Shown here one piece after another: positions 1 to 8,243 of a DNA stretch of 64,000 nt. The stretch covers positions 1 through 64,000 of the forward strand of contig JBMNOA010000003.1 in assembly GCA_050942825.1 (NCBI GenBank), in the 5' to 3' direction. The stretch is from CAYRML01 sp050942825. GTDB lineage: Bacteria; Bacillota; Dehalobacteriia; UBA4068. Within the stretch, counting starts at the first letter, position 1; the number at the start of each line of letters is the position of its first letter. A program made the translations under genes and the position numbers. Below the pieces are notes generated by a model. The model ran no database searches, was not told the origin of the DNA, and was given only the letters and a program-made list of their open reading frames with translations.

Positions 1-446
1 TATCCATAATATATCTGGGACTATTACCACAAGATCATTTATATGAGCTTTCGGTTGAGGAAATAGGTCAAGCCTATTTGTCCGAGTTGAAGCGTTTGAC
101 CAAAGTAGAAAAAGCGCGTATGATAACTTTGTGTGGCCCGCATAGAGATGATTTTGAAATAAAAATAGATGATAAGCCTGCCAGAAGGTTTGCTTCCCAA
201 GGACAACAAAGATCAGCAGCCTTAGCCTTAAAATTAGCTGAGATGGAATTAGCTAAATCTGAAAAGCAATATTATCCCGTTCTTTTATTGGATGATGTAA
301 TGTCTGAGATGGACTTTAAACGCCGACAACATTTACTGTCGCTGATAACGGGCAAGGCTCAAACATTTATTACTGCTACCGACTTGAATTTTCGATTATT
401 AGACGGAGAAAAATTTATTATTCAGCAAGGCCGTATAAAAAAATAA
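1..446 (+). CDS. recF: DNA replication and repair protein RecF, C-terminal part
   Basis: This is the end of an SMC-like ABC-type ATPase that loads RecA at single-strand gaps. The reading frame is open from base 3, so the gene starts outside the window. Family landmarks are GPHRDD, the SQGQQR signature loop followed by an alanine/leucine-rich helix, and the Walker B segment LLLDDVMSEMD, where RecF usually has DDVxSELD. The C-terminal ITATD element is also typical. It is followed 26 bases later by remB, the same order as in the Bacillus subtilis oriC region (recF-remB-gyrB). This suggests the window begins near the replication origin, but gyrB is not next here. The identification is firm; only the amino end is missing. 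Confidence 0.95.
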   Translation, partial: SIIYLGLLPQDHLYELSVEEIGQAYLSELKRLTKVEKARMITLCGPHRDDFEIKIDDKPARRFASQGQQRSAALALKLAEMELAKSEKQYYPVLLLDDVMSEMDFKRRQHLLSLITGKAQTFITATDLNFRLLDGEKFIIQQGRIKK

Positions 447-472
447 AGATCCAATTTATAAAGGTAAATACC

Positions 473-715
473 ATGAACGAAACTATCGATCCACAAAAAA
501 TTGTGGCTATTTTGTTACTAAAAAAGTCTTCTCTTAATGACAAAAAAATAGCAACAATACAAGCTAAAAACCTATGTAACAAAGGTCAAAAGCCCAAGAC
601 CCTTGTTATTACTGCTGATGACAAGTATTTATCTCCTTATACAGCAGCTACTTATGCCAATCATGATTGGCAAAAATATTATGATCTGAGGAATAAAGGA
701 GGTTTATCCTTGTGA
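473..715 (+). CDS. remB: RemB-like extracellular matrix regulator (DUF370)
   Basis: An 80-residue protein resembling the DUF370/RemB (YaaB) family. The signature is a conserved IVAIL-type strand near the start, a charged middle, and a PKTLVITADDKYLSPYTAAT stretch matching the family's 'VVT..xxYYSPxSSxTL' core. RemA is a DNA-binding regulator of matrix genes in Bacillus; the role of RemB is less defined. Position right after recF supports the call. The protein lacks the usual first strand ('MxIHLG...V'): an in-frame TAA nine bases upstream of the ATG prevents a longer start. The ribosome binding site (AAAGGT) is weak. The TGA stop overlaps the GTG start of murI by four bases, so the two genes are probably translationally coupled. 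Confidence 0.7.
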   Translation: MNETIDPQKIVAILLLKKSSLNDKKIATIQAKNLCNKGQKPKTLVITADDKYLSPYTAATYANHDWQKYYDLRNKGGLSL

Positions 716-1539
716 TTGTTAGAGAAAAAGGTATTATTGATTGTTCAGATCCTTATGAATACGAAGGTAATGGCTATATCGCTTGTTTGGATTCTGGAAT
801 TGGTGGAATTTCGGTATTAGTTGCTGCCAGAAAAAGCTTACCGGAAGAAGATTTTATCTATTTTGCCGATATAGCTAATGCTCCTTATGGGGACAAGGAT
901 ACCTCTTTAGTACAAAAATTAGTATTAGAACAAGTAAACAAACTTTTGACCTGGAAATTGAAAGCATTACTTTTGGCCTGTAATACTGCAACTTCGGCTG
1001 CGGTTGCAGAATTACGTAATTTATTGGATATTCCTATTTTTGGCCTAGAGCCAGCTTTAAAGCCTGCTGTAAAAGAGTGTATGGGCCGAATTATTGTTTT
1101 AGCAACCTCCTTGACTTTAAAAGAAAAGAAATTTGCTAATTTATTAGCTAAAATATCTAAAGCTAAAGATATAGTAACCTTGCCTTGCCCCGGGTTGATG
1201 GAACTTGTGGAAGATGGGCCGCAAAACCCTATTATCGGTGAATATTTACAGAATATCCTGGCACCTTATAAGGATAGTTTTGACGGTATAGTTTTAGGCT
1301 GTACGCACTATCTTTTTATTAAACCCTGGATCAAACAGCTATTCCCGGATGTTTTAATTTTTGATGGTAATCAAGGTGCTGTAAACCAGTTAAATAAAGT
1401 GCTGAAAGAAGAGGGATTGTTAGGCGGGGGAACCGGTCAATTAATATTTCTTTCCTCATTGACCGATCCTGAAGAGCATGATCTTTTTATCAATAAATAT
1501 TGGGATTTTTATGATTTTTATGAAGCCATGATCGAATAA
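712..1539 (+). CDS. murI: Glutamate racemase
   Basis: Interconverts L- and D-glutamate for peptidoglycan synthesis in the cytoplasm. The 275-residue length is normal. Active-site features are DSGIGG (residues 27-32), the catalytic cysteine in ACNTAT (C90), and the second catalytic cysteine in GCTHY (C197), all as in the Asp/Glu racemase family. The GTG start overlaps the remB stop as GTGA and has a GGAGG ribosome binding site nine bases upstream. This adds about 20 residues before the usual family start. The adjacency recF-remB-murI is unusual. A bidirectional intrinsic terminator begins right at its stop codon. Confidence 0.95.
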   Translation: MIVREKGIIDCSDPYEYEGNGYIACLDSGIGGISVLVAARKSLPEEDFIYFADIANAPYGDKDTSLVQKLVLEQVNKLLTWKLKALLLACNTATSAAVAELRNLLDIPIFGLEPALKPAVKECMGRIIVLATSLTLKEKKFANLLAKISKAKDIVTLPCPGLMELVEDGPQNPIIGEYLQNILAPYKDSFDGIVLGCTHYLFIKPWIKQLFPDVLIFDGNQGAVNQLNKVLKEEGLLGGGTGQLIFLSSLTDPEEHDLFINKYWDFYDFYEAMIE

Positions 1540-1574
1540 AAAAAGAGCTCTCTGGTCAAGAAAGTTCTTTTTTT
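1538..1574. terminator. Bidirectional intrinsic terminator between murI and the phosphodiester glycosidase gene
   Basis: A 12-bp A/T-flanked stem (1538-1549 with 1563-1574, one G-U pair) with a 13-base loop. It has an A run on the left and a T run on the right, so it can end transcription from both convergent genes. It overlaps both stop codons. Confidence 0.75.
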
Positions 1575-2646
1575 ATTTAAACACCACTATATTAGTGGCC
1601 ATATTTCTTTGTTTGCCGTCAGAAGGCTTATTTAAAACCTTACCGTTGTAATACATGGCCGAGGATCCTCCGCCGTCTAAATTGAAGGCTTCCATTACAC
1701 CTAAACGCATCAATAAGATTTGCATTTCTTCCAAAGTTATACCTGATGACCAGTTACTGCGGCGGCCGTCTACCACGATAAAGAAAATATCACCATTGGG
1801 ATATTGACCTAATACAGTACGAGGCTGACGTGCTTTAGCCCACTTAGAAGGAATTTTAATAGCATCCCAATCACGAATAAGTACTGGAACAAAGCTTACT
1901 CCCTGGTATGCTCCCGAGGCTTTTAGTTCAGATTCATTTTTATATACACCGCCCACAAGCTTATTATTTTTACTGAATCCGGCAAAAGCCAAATTATTGA
2001 CAGAAGGAACAAACTCACCTATTAATTTCCCATTGATCATTGTATTGCCCAAAGGCACTGTCTTTGCTACACCATTTGTTGTCAACGTGGCGAAACCTCC
2101 ACCGTTAACGGCAAAAATCGCGCCCATTCTTTGTGCGGCTTGACTGGTGGTTTCTCCTTTTGGTTTGCTGTCTGGACTGATAGTAACCCGCAGCGCAGAA
2201 GATTTTTTAAGCTTTATTTTGGCCATATAACCACGAAAATCTTCTTTTCTTAATTCAAATATCATAATTGAAGAATTGGTACCATTACTGGTATAAATAG
2301 CCTGGCCCAAACGATTGATGATCATTTTTTCATAAGTTTCTTGCGATAAATTTTTATGGGAGGCTGTTGTGGTGGCTAAATCAGCCAATTGCTGTGAGAT
2401 TTTTTCATCTTCTGCTTGAGCTTTTTTAAGTGAAGCATCAAAATTACTGGCTCCTGTTAACAGACGGTTGAAAGCCTCTTCCGCTGAGGACAAAGAGGGC
2501 TCGGTTATGGTATTTGAGGTCTCTAAAACCGCTGTAGAAAAATTGATAGCCGGTCTGAAACTGTCTAAAACGGCTGCAGTTAAAAAACCCAGGGCGACAG
2601 CGGATAGTGAAATTAAAGTTATAATGATAATCTTTTTTTCGCTCAT
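1573..2646 (-). CDS. Membrane-anchored phosphodiester glycosidase (NAGPA) domain protein
   Basis: 357 residues. An N-terminal transmembrane or signal-anchor segment (about residues 5-28) precedes a linker. From about residue 90 to the end there is a NAGPA/phosphodiester glycosidase domain. Motifs seen are NGGGF, the VDGRR..WSSGITLEEM stretch and the C-terminal FNLDGGGSSAMYYNG with a final asparagine-rich strand. Family members act on glycan phosphodiesters or exopolysaccharide, so an extracellular envelope role is likely, but the substrate is not visible. The gene lies four bases after the coiled-coil membrane protein gene and is probably cotranscribed with it. The ATG is preceded by AAGGTAAT. 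Confidence 0.8.
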   Translation of the reverse strand: MSEKKIIIITLISLSAVALGFLTAAVLDSFRPAINFSTAVLETSNTITEPSLSSAEEAFNRLLTGASNFDASLKKAQAEDEKISQQLADLATTTASHKNLSQETYEKMIINRLGQAIYTSNGTNSSIMIFELRKEDFRGYMAKIKLKKSSALRVTISPDSKPKGETTSQAAQRMGAIFAVNGGGFATLTTNGVAKTVPLGNTMINGKLIGEFVPSVNNLAFAGFSKNNKLVGGVYKNESELKASGAYQGVSFVPVLIRDWDAIKIPSKWAKARQPRTVLGQYPNGDIFFIVVDGRRSNWSSGITLEEMQILLMRLGVMEAFNLDGGGSSAMYYNGKVLNKPSDGKQRNMATNIVVFK

Positions 2647-2650
2647 AGCA

Positions 2651-3256
2651 TTACCTTAGATTTCCTTTGGATTCTTTTAATAGTTCCAAAGCATTTTTAA
2701 GACTGGCTAATTGTTTATCCAATTCTTCTATTCTTTTTGCCATAGCCTCTCTATTGGCAGAGCTGCTGCTGCTGATAGATTTATCGGCTTCTTCCAGGAT
2801 TAAAGAAATTGAATTCATTTGTTCTTCTATTGTGCCCAAACGAGTATTGATATCCGTTAAAGCCTCTTGATTGCTATGAGCTATTCGGTTTAATTCTTGC
2901 TGCACAAAAGCTTTATCAGCGGAAAATTTTAGATATAGCCCTATACAAGAGCCTGCTATCGCTATAATAAATATAATAATAGACAGGCGCATGATCTTGT
3001 GGGTTTTTTCATCTATATTAATAATGCTATTTTTTCGTCGGGCTTTTTTTGTTGTTCCTTTTTCTTTCTTATCGGCTGGCGATGGGTTGACAACAACATC
3101 CGTTCCAATTTCTTTTGGCTGTGATGCTATTTGTTGTGGATCGGGATCAGTTATATTAATGCAAGAAGCTTCTTCCGTAATATTATTTTGTTGCATTTGG
3201 TCGCGTTGAAAAAACTCCCATGAGGAGGAGCTACTGCCTATTCTTTTATCAGTCAT
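2651..3256 (-). CDS. Unknown single-pass membrane protein with coiled coil
   Basis: No family is recognised. The protein has a serine-rich and charged cytoplasmic N-terminus of about 95 residues and one transmembrane segment (IIIFIIAIAGSCIGLYL). A 90-residue outer region rich in E, L, K and S follows with coiled-coil heptads, ending in a leucine/lysine helix. ATG at 3256 is chosen because GGCGGTG lies six bases upstream; a GTG three codons earlier would sit on that site. The gene directly precedes the NAGPA-domain gene, so the two products may act together at the cell surface. This is inference. Confidence 0.6.
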   Translation of the reverse strand: MTDKRIGSSSSSWEFFQRDQMQQNNITEEASCINITDPDPQQIASQPKEIGTDVVVNPSPADKKEKGTTKKARRKNSIINIDEKTHKIMRLSIIIFIIAIAGSCIGLYLKFSADKAFVQQELNRIAHSNQEALTDINTRLGTIEEQMNSISLILEEADKSISSSSSANREAMAKRIEELDKQLASLKNALELLKESKGNLR

Positions 3257-3358
3257 TTTTATCACCGCCTATATTTGAGTTTTTGCTTTTTGTGGGTAGA
3301 TTATTCTTTTTTATAAGTACTAGGTATTTTCTTTTTTCACCAAAATTTTATCAAGAAT

Positions 3359-3410
3359 AAAAAAATTGTCAAATCTTTTGCGTATCTTTAAAGATTTAGA
3401 CAATTTTTTT
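3359..3410 (-). terminator. Long intrinsic hairpin upstream of the coiled-coil gene
   Basis: Two paired blocks (3359-3370 with 3399-3410, and 3371-3378 with 3390-3397, one bulged A) form a stem of about 20 bp flanked by A and T runs. On the minus strand it lies downstream of the murA terminator and upstream of the 2651-3256 gene, so it may be a second terminator or an attenuator. Confidence 0.6.
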
Positions 3411-3443
3411 GATATAAAGTTTCCTAAAGGCCGTATTTAAAAT

Positions 3444-3467
3444 AAAACACCCTAAAAAGGGTGTTTT
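3444..3467 (-). terminator. Intrinsic terminator of murA
   Basis: A perfect 9-bp stem AAAACACCC/GGGTGTTTT with a 6-base loop starts inside the murA stop codon and is followed on the minus strand by a T-rich tract. Confidence 0.85.
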
Positions 3468-4719
3468 ATATATCAATAAATCTTATTTTAGCACCTAAAG
3501 CTTGTAGTTTAGTACAAATATTATCATAACCTCTTTCTATATGCTGTGTCTCATAGATTTCGGTAATGCCTTTGGCCTTAAGTCCGGCAATAATTAGAGC
3601 TGCGCCTGCCCTCAGGTCGGTAGCTTTGACTTTATTGGCTTCCAGATGGCTAACACCATTAACGATGGCTGTATGTCCGTCTATCTGAATGTCCGCAGCC
3701 ATTTTACGCAATTCATTTACATGCATAAAGCGATTTTCAAATACTGTTTCACTGATAGTACTGGAGCCTCTGGCGGTTGTCAAAAATGACATGAATTGGG
3801 CTTGCATATCTGTAGGAAATCCGGGATAGGGCAAAGTCTTAATATCCAGAGGCAGAATATCTTCCCTGCCGCGAATACGCATATCATCATATGATTCTTC
3901 TATAAAAACACCTGTTTCTTGCAATTTGGCAGTGATAGATTTTAAATGTTCGGGGATGATATTTTTGATGATGATCTCTTCTCCCATAGCGGCTGCAATC
4001 ACCATAAATGTACCTGCTTCTATCCTATCTGGTATCACGGTATGATGAATAGGTTTTAATGAAGTAGTGCCTTGTATGCGGATTACTTTAGTCCCTGCTC
4101 CCTTGATTTTGGCTCCCATGGCCGATAAAAAGTTGGACAGATCGACTATCTCTGGTTCAGCGGCGGCATTTTCGATAATGGTATTGCCTTCGGCCAAGGT
4201 GGCAGCCATCATGAGATTTTCTGTAGCGCCCACGCTGGGGAAGTCTAAGTAGATACGGTTACCGTATAAACGGGGTGCTTTGGTAACTATATAATTATGA
4301 CCTATACTGATTTGCGCTCCCATGGCTTCAAAGCCTTTAAGATGTAAATCTATGGGACGGGCGCCAATAGCACAACCTCCGGGTAAAAACATCTTTACCT
4401 GTCCAAATTTTGCCAGTAGAGGGCCCATAACCAAAAAAGAAGCACGCATTTGACGTACTAATTCTCCGGGGGTTTCTGTGGAACAAAGATTAGCAGTATT
4501 TAGCTCTAACTTGTTACCTTGTAGAGTACTACCTACTCCCAATGATTCTAATACCATACACATAGTATTTACGTCAGATAAAAGGGGAGTATCATCTATT
4601 ATACAGGATCCATCAGCTAATAAGGAAGCAACCATGAGGGGGAGTACAGCATTTTTGGCTCCGCTTATGGTCACTTCTCCTCTTAATGGAATACCTCCTT
4701 CAATTACTATCTTTCTCAA
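3466..4719 (-). CDS. murA: UDP-N-acetylglucosamine 1-carboxyvinyltransferase
   Basis: Catalyses the first committed step of peptidoglycan synthesis, transferring enolpyruvate from PEP to UDP-GlcNAc. The EPSP-synthase fold is visible from the SGAKNAVLPLMVASLL N-terminus, the GGCAIGARPIDLHLKGFEAMGA block that carries the fosfomycin-sensitive cysteine (GGC), and the C-terminal TDLRAGAALIIAGL motif. TTG at 4719 is chosen as start because GGGAGGAAG sits at correct spacing. This gives 417 residues, the usual length, and the canonical 'KIVIEGG' beginning. ywmB lies just upstream on the same strand, as in Bacillus. Confidence 0.96.
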   Translation of the reverse strand: MRKIVIEGGIPLRGEVTISGAKNAVLPLMVASLLADGSCIIDDTPLLSDVNTMCMVLESLGVGSTLQGNKLELNTANLCSTETPGELVRQMRASFLVMGPLLAKFGQVKMFLPGGCAIGARPIDLHLKGFEAMGAQISIGHNYIVTKAPRLYGNRIYLDFPSVGATENLMMAATLAEGNTIIENAAAEPEIVDLSNFLSAMGAKIKGAGTKVIRIQGTTSLKPIHHTVIPDRIEAGTFMVIAAAMGEEIIIKNIIPEHLKSITAKLQETGVFIEESYDDMRIRGREDILPLDIKTLPYPGFPTDMQAQFMSFLTTARGSSTISETVFENRFMHVNELRKMAADIQIDGHTAIVNGVSHLEANKVKATDLRAGAALIIAGLKAKGITEIYETQHIERGYDNICTKLQALGAKIRFIDI

Positions 4720-4794
4720 AATACTTCCTCCCGCAAAGTGGTTCTTTTTATTTTCCACATCCAAGCGGTAATATCCTGCTTTTCCAATATTATA

Positions 4795-5520
4795 TTAATA
4801 ATCGCTGAATACCAGAGGCATTCCCAGATATATATAGGTAGTATCCTGTTTTTTATTATAGTCTCCGGCCAGTTGGATATTGACTTTTTTATCTTGATAA
4901 GTTGTTTCCGGCAAGATTCCTTTGATATAACCACTATAGCAGATATAATTTCCCTCTTGGTTAGAAGCTATTTTTTTGGCGTCACAGGCCACTAAAGCCT
5001 TATCAAAAAGACGCCCCAGATCTTTTGCGGAATGATAACCCGGTAATGATGCCATGATCAAATAAATGCGATCACCTTCTTGTCCTAAAGCCTGATCCAT
5101 TTCATAGCGCAGGCTTTCAAAAGCGGCTATCTCTCCTTGGGCTTGTATATCTACTATAAGATAAGTCTTTTGTGGCAATGATTGGTAAGTGATTTCATAG
5201 CTATTATGATCTTTTTCTGCCACAAGACGCACTTGATGCCAATTTTTACTTTCGTCAGTCAATTGATCTTTGATAGTTAATTGTAGTTGATTTGCGATAG
5301 TTTCTGCTCTTGATTGCAAATCGGACATAGGTAAAAAGGAGTTTTCTTCTAAAATCCAGCCCATTAAACGCAAAGACTCTTCATGTGCTTCTAAGGGTTC
5401 AAAAGCCTCTAAAAGAGGTTCTTTTTGTCCTTTTTCTACAGCTTTGCTGCAAGAGGTCAAGGAAAAAACAGAAAAAACAATAATCAATATCAAAAGCCAT
5501 GTACCAGTCTTTTTATTCAT
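4795..5520 (-). CDS. ywmB: YwmB-like lipoprotein
   Basis: A 241-residue protein with a lipoprotein signal peptide (hydrophobic 7-21, lipobox LTSC with C24). Its mature region resembles the YwmB/TATA-box-binding-fold family found next to murA in Bacillus and Clostridia. Its function is unknown; the genomic link is with cell wall synthesis and sporulation. It lies 75 bases upstream of the murA start on the same strand and is probably cotranscribed. Divergent spoIID starts 144 bases away, so the promoters of both units share 5521-5664. Identification rests on size, lipobox, context and weak sequence resemblance. Confidence 0.75.
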   Translation of the reverse strand: MNKKTGTWLLILIIVFSVFSLTSCSKAVEKGQKEPLLEAFEPLEAHEESLRLMGWILEENSFLPMSDLQSRAETIANQLQLTIKDQLTDESKNWHQVRLVAEKDHNSYEITYQSLPQKTYLIVDIQAQGEIAAFESLRYEMDQALGQEGDRIYLIMASLPGYHSAKDLGRLFDKALVACDAKKIASNQEGNYICYSGYIKGILPETTYQDKKVNIQLAGDYNKKQDTTYIYLGMPLVFSDY

Positions 5521-5664
5521 ATGAAATCCTCCTTTTCTTGATTATATTTTTGCCTGGCAGAGCAGCTAATATACGGAGGTGAGTTTATTTTTATACTTTA
5601 AACAAGTAATAAAAAATATTATAACCCATATATTTTATCAAAAGTATTTTAATGAGTGTGGGGC

Positions 5665-6624
5665 ATGAGGACATTAAAAATCCTATTAATCTATTTTTTT
5701 GTTGTTTTGATTCTATTGGCGGTTTTGCCGTTAATTTTTGTTACTATTTCATCTTCTGCCCAAGGATCAAACAATTCTCAAATAAAGGCCGATTCTTTGG
5801 TGGTGGCAGTTATTTCTCCTCAGGGTGAGAAAACAAAGTTGCCCATAGAGGAATATTTAGTAGGTGTCGTAGCTGCTGAAATGCCGGCCTCCTTTGAATC
5901 GGAAGCGTTGAAAGCTCAAGCAATCGCAGCTCGCACCTTTGTCTATCGCAATATTCCTGTGCCATTACAAGAAAATGGTACAGATGAGGAGGATATAGCA
6001 GTCAGTTCTGATCCAGCTCGCTTTCAGGCTTATATAGATGAAAGAGAAAGGAGTCAACGCTGGCATAGCAACAAGGAAAAAAATGAAGCTAAAATACGCC
6101 AAGTAATTCAAGAAACCCAAGGCATAATTATTACTAAAGATGGCAAAGCAGTAACTACGCCTTATTCTGCCATTTGTGGTGGCCAAACGGCATCGTCCGC
6201 TGATGTATGGGGCGGAGACAACTCATGGTTACAAAGTGTTCCCTGTAAATGGGATAAAGAGGCAGCTAAATATGAAAGTGAGGTGACTTTAACACTAGAA
6301 GAAGTATCTCAAAAATTATCTGCAGAGATCAAAGATGTAAAAAAAATGAAGGTTATTTCGAGGTATAAAGACAATCGTATTAAACAAATGGCTATTGGTG
6401 AAAAAACTTGGAACGGTACTGAGATACGTAACGTATTAGGTCTCAATTCAACAAATTTTACTTGGGATATAAAAGGAGATGATATTTTTTTTCACGTTCA
6501 AGGTTATGGACATGGCGTGGGCCTTTGTCAATATGGAGCCAATGGCCTAGCCAAAAAAGGCTATACGGCCGAGAAAATCTTAAAATACTATTATAACGGA
6601 ATAGAATTAACTAAAGCTTATTGA
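5665..6624 (+). CDS. spoIID: Stage II sporulation protein D, lytic transglycosylase
   Basis: Membrane-anchored peptidoglycan lytic transglycosylase of the SpoIID-SpoIIM-SpoIIP engulfment machine, made in the mother cell. N-terminal transmembrane segment at about residues 5-28. The SpoIID domain contains EEYLVGVVAAEMP with the expected catalytic glutamate E72, followed by ALKAQAIAARTF. The C-terminal GYGHGVGLCQYGANGLA motif is also typical. ATG at 5665 follows GTGGGG; a GTG nine bases earlier is the alternative. 319 residues is normal. It is transcribed away from murA, whereas in Bacillus murAA and spoIID are co-directional. Confidence 0.95.
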   Translation: MRTLKILLIYFFVVLILLAVLPLIFVTISSSAQGSNNSQIKADSLVVAVISPQGEKTKLPIEEYLVGVVAAEMPASFESEALKAQAIAARTFVYRNIPVPLQENGTDEEDIAVSSDPARFQAYIDERERSQRWHSNKEKNEAKIRQVIQETQGIIITKDGKAVTTPYSAICGGQTASSADVWGGDNSWLQSVPCKWDKEAAKYESEVTLTLEEVSQKLSAEIKDVKKMKVISRYKDNRIKQMAIGEKTWNGTEIRNVLGLNSTNFTWDIKGDDIFFHVQGYGHGVGLCQYGANGLAKKGYTAEKILKYYYNGIELTKAY

Positions 6625-6682
6625 GGAAAAATGTTAGGTATTGTTGAAAGGAGCATAAAATCTTATATCAGAGAAAGTTCAT

Positions 6683-6712
6683 AAAAAAGCAGCCGTTTAC
6701 GGCTGCTTTTTT
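6683..6712. terminator. Bidirectional terminator between spoIID and the M23 peptidase gene
   Basis: A 12-bp stem AAAAAAGCAGCC/GGCTGCTTTTTT, extended by one G-C pair, flanked by A and T runs. It serves the two convergent genes. Confidence 0.85.
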
Positions 6713-6756
6713 ATTGCAATTTATAAGAATATGAGCTTAACCAGATATTTAGTTAG

Positions 6757-7449
6757 TTATTTTATATAATCCAGCGGATTTTGCTGACCATCTTCAGAGC
6801 TAATTTCTAAATGCAAATGAGGTTCCTGCATAGCTTCTGCTTTGGGGGAGGGGGCAACAGTGCCAATGGTTTCACCCGCTACAACAGATTGCCCTTCTTT
6901 TATTCCTGAAGGAGTTATACAGCGATAGATACTCTTCATGCCACCGGCATGTTCAATTTCTATACAACCGCCCCAATAGTTATCAGATGCAGCTTTGGTT
7001 ACAGTGCCATCCGCTACAGCAAATACCAGCTCTCCTACAGCCAAGGACATATCTACTCCGCTATGAAAACGATAATCATCAAATGTGGGGTCCAATTGGT
7101 AACCATATTGGCGGCTCCATGTTCCTGTAGCAGGAGGTAGCCATATCTCTACCTTGCTGCTTGCGCTTATGATATCCTGCTCGTTTTGCCCCGTGGGGGC
7201 TGTTTTTTCTTCTGGGAGTGAGTTTTCCCCCTCGTAGGTGGAAGTTTCATTCGATGTTGTGCTATCCTGAGTGAGATTTTCATCTACACTGGCGATAGGC
7301 GGGGCTTGTTGATCATTTCTATCGAATATCGCGTCTCTATTCCAAACCACAAGAGTGCCGATTATTACCACCATAGCAACGATGCCCCAGATTGATATCT
7401 TATTATTGCGCCCTCGGTTATGGCGATCATAATTATTTTTTTCGTTCAT
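6757..7449 (-). CDS. spoIIQ: SpoIIQ-like M23 peptidase
   Basis: A forespore-side membrane protein that, in the family, pairs with SpoIIIAH to form the channel between forespore and mother cell. One transmembrane segment at residues 18-36, a low-complexity linker, then a LytM domain (about 110-230). The zinc ligands are intact: H129 and D133 in FHSGVDM, and H211/H213 in PHLHLE. B. subtilis SpoIIQ has lost this catalytic set, whereas clostridial SpoIIQ keeps it, so this copy could be an active endopeptidase. ATG at 7449 has AGGAGG eight bases upstream. It is next to spoIID as in sporulation clusters, but inverted. Confidence 0.85.
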   Translation of the reverse strand: MNEKNNYDRHNRGRNNKISIWGIVAMVVIIGTLVVWNRDAIFDRNDQQAPPIASVDENLTQDSTTSNETSTYEGENSLPEEKTAPTGQNEQDIISASSKVEIWLPPATGTWSRQYGYQLDPTFDDYRFHSGVDMSLAVGELVFAVADGTVTKAASDNYWGGCIEIEHAGGMKSIYRCITPSGIKEGQSVVAGETIGTVAPSPKAEAMQEPHLHLEISSEDGQQNPLDYIK

Positions 7450-7584
7450 TAAAATAAACCTCCTCTCATTAGCAAGTATTTCCAAAATATGCCTTTTATA
7501 TACTTTTTATAAATTAAAAAGTGTACGGGAAAAGAGGTTATCCGGTAACAAAATGGAATATAATTTAGCTGTAAAGGAGTAAAT

Positions 7585-8223
7585 ATGAAATTTTTAGTTA
7601 TTGCCTGCGCTATGCTTAAAGATGAGTTGGAAGCAGCCAGAAAAAGCCCACTTTTAGACAACAACAATTCTTATGAGGTAATTTATCTTCAAGAGCGCCT
7701 GCATCAAAACACAACTCAAATCCGTGATAGTATAGAAAAGGTGTTGGCTGATGTTGGTGATTATGATACCATTCTTATGGGGTATGGTTTTTGTGGCTTG
7801 GCTTTTTGTGGCCTTATTTGTCCCAGGAAGCTGGTTTTACCTCGTTATGATGATTGTATCAGCTTGCTTTTGGCCTCCAATGATAAACAAAAAGGGGTTT
7901 TTTATTTGACACCGTCCTGGCTTTTAGGCTCCGATAATTTTTTCTTTCAATATGAGACCATATTTGGTCGTTATGGTAAGGAAAAAGCTTTGTCTTATCT
8001 AAGAAAAATGTTTGTTAATTATAGTTCTTTGTGTTTTATTGAACAGTATGCCGGACAAGCCTCAAGCTACCTCAAGGAATTAAATGATTTGAGCCAATTA
8101 TTAAATTTGCCGGTCATTTGCTGCAGTGGTTCATTGCACATTATACAAAAGCTGCTACATGGTCCATGGGATGATGATTTTGTTATTTTTGAGCCCGGCC
8201 AGAAAATAAAGTGTCCGCTTTAG
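7585..8223 (+). CDS. DUF1638 domain protein
   Basis: A 212-residue cytoplasmic protein of the DUF1638 family. It shows the N-terminal IACAML, the central MGYGFCGLAFCGL, the PRYDDCISLLLAS segment and the FYLTPSWL motif that define the family. Function is unknown. Homologues are frequent in methanogens and anaerobic bacteria, where I recall links with corrinoid or methyl-transfer genes. Several conserved cysteines and an aspartate suggest metal or cofactor binding, which is inference. The ATG has AAAGGAG seven bases upstream. luxS starts 20 bases after its stop, so the two form an operon. Confidence 0.8.
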   Translation: MKFLVIACAMLKDELEAARKSPLLDNNNSYEVIYLQERLHQNTTQIRDSIEKVLADVGDYDTILMGYGFCGLAFCGLICPRKLVLPRYDDCISLLLASNDKQKGVFYLTPSWLLGSDNFFFQYETIFGRYGKEKALSYLRKMFVNYSSLCFIEQYAGQASSYLKELNDLSQLLNLPVICCSGSLHIIQKLLHGPWDDDFVIFEPGQKIKCPL

Positions 8224-8243
8224 TAGAGGAGGAGGGGTTATTT

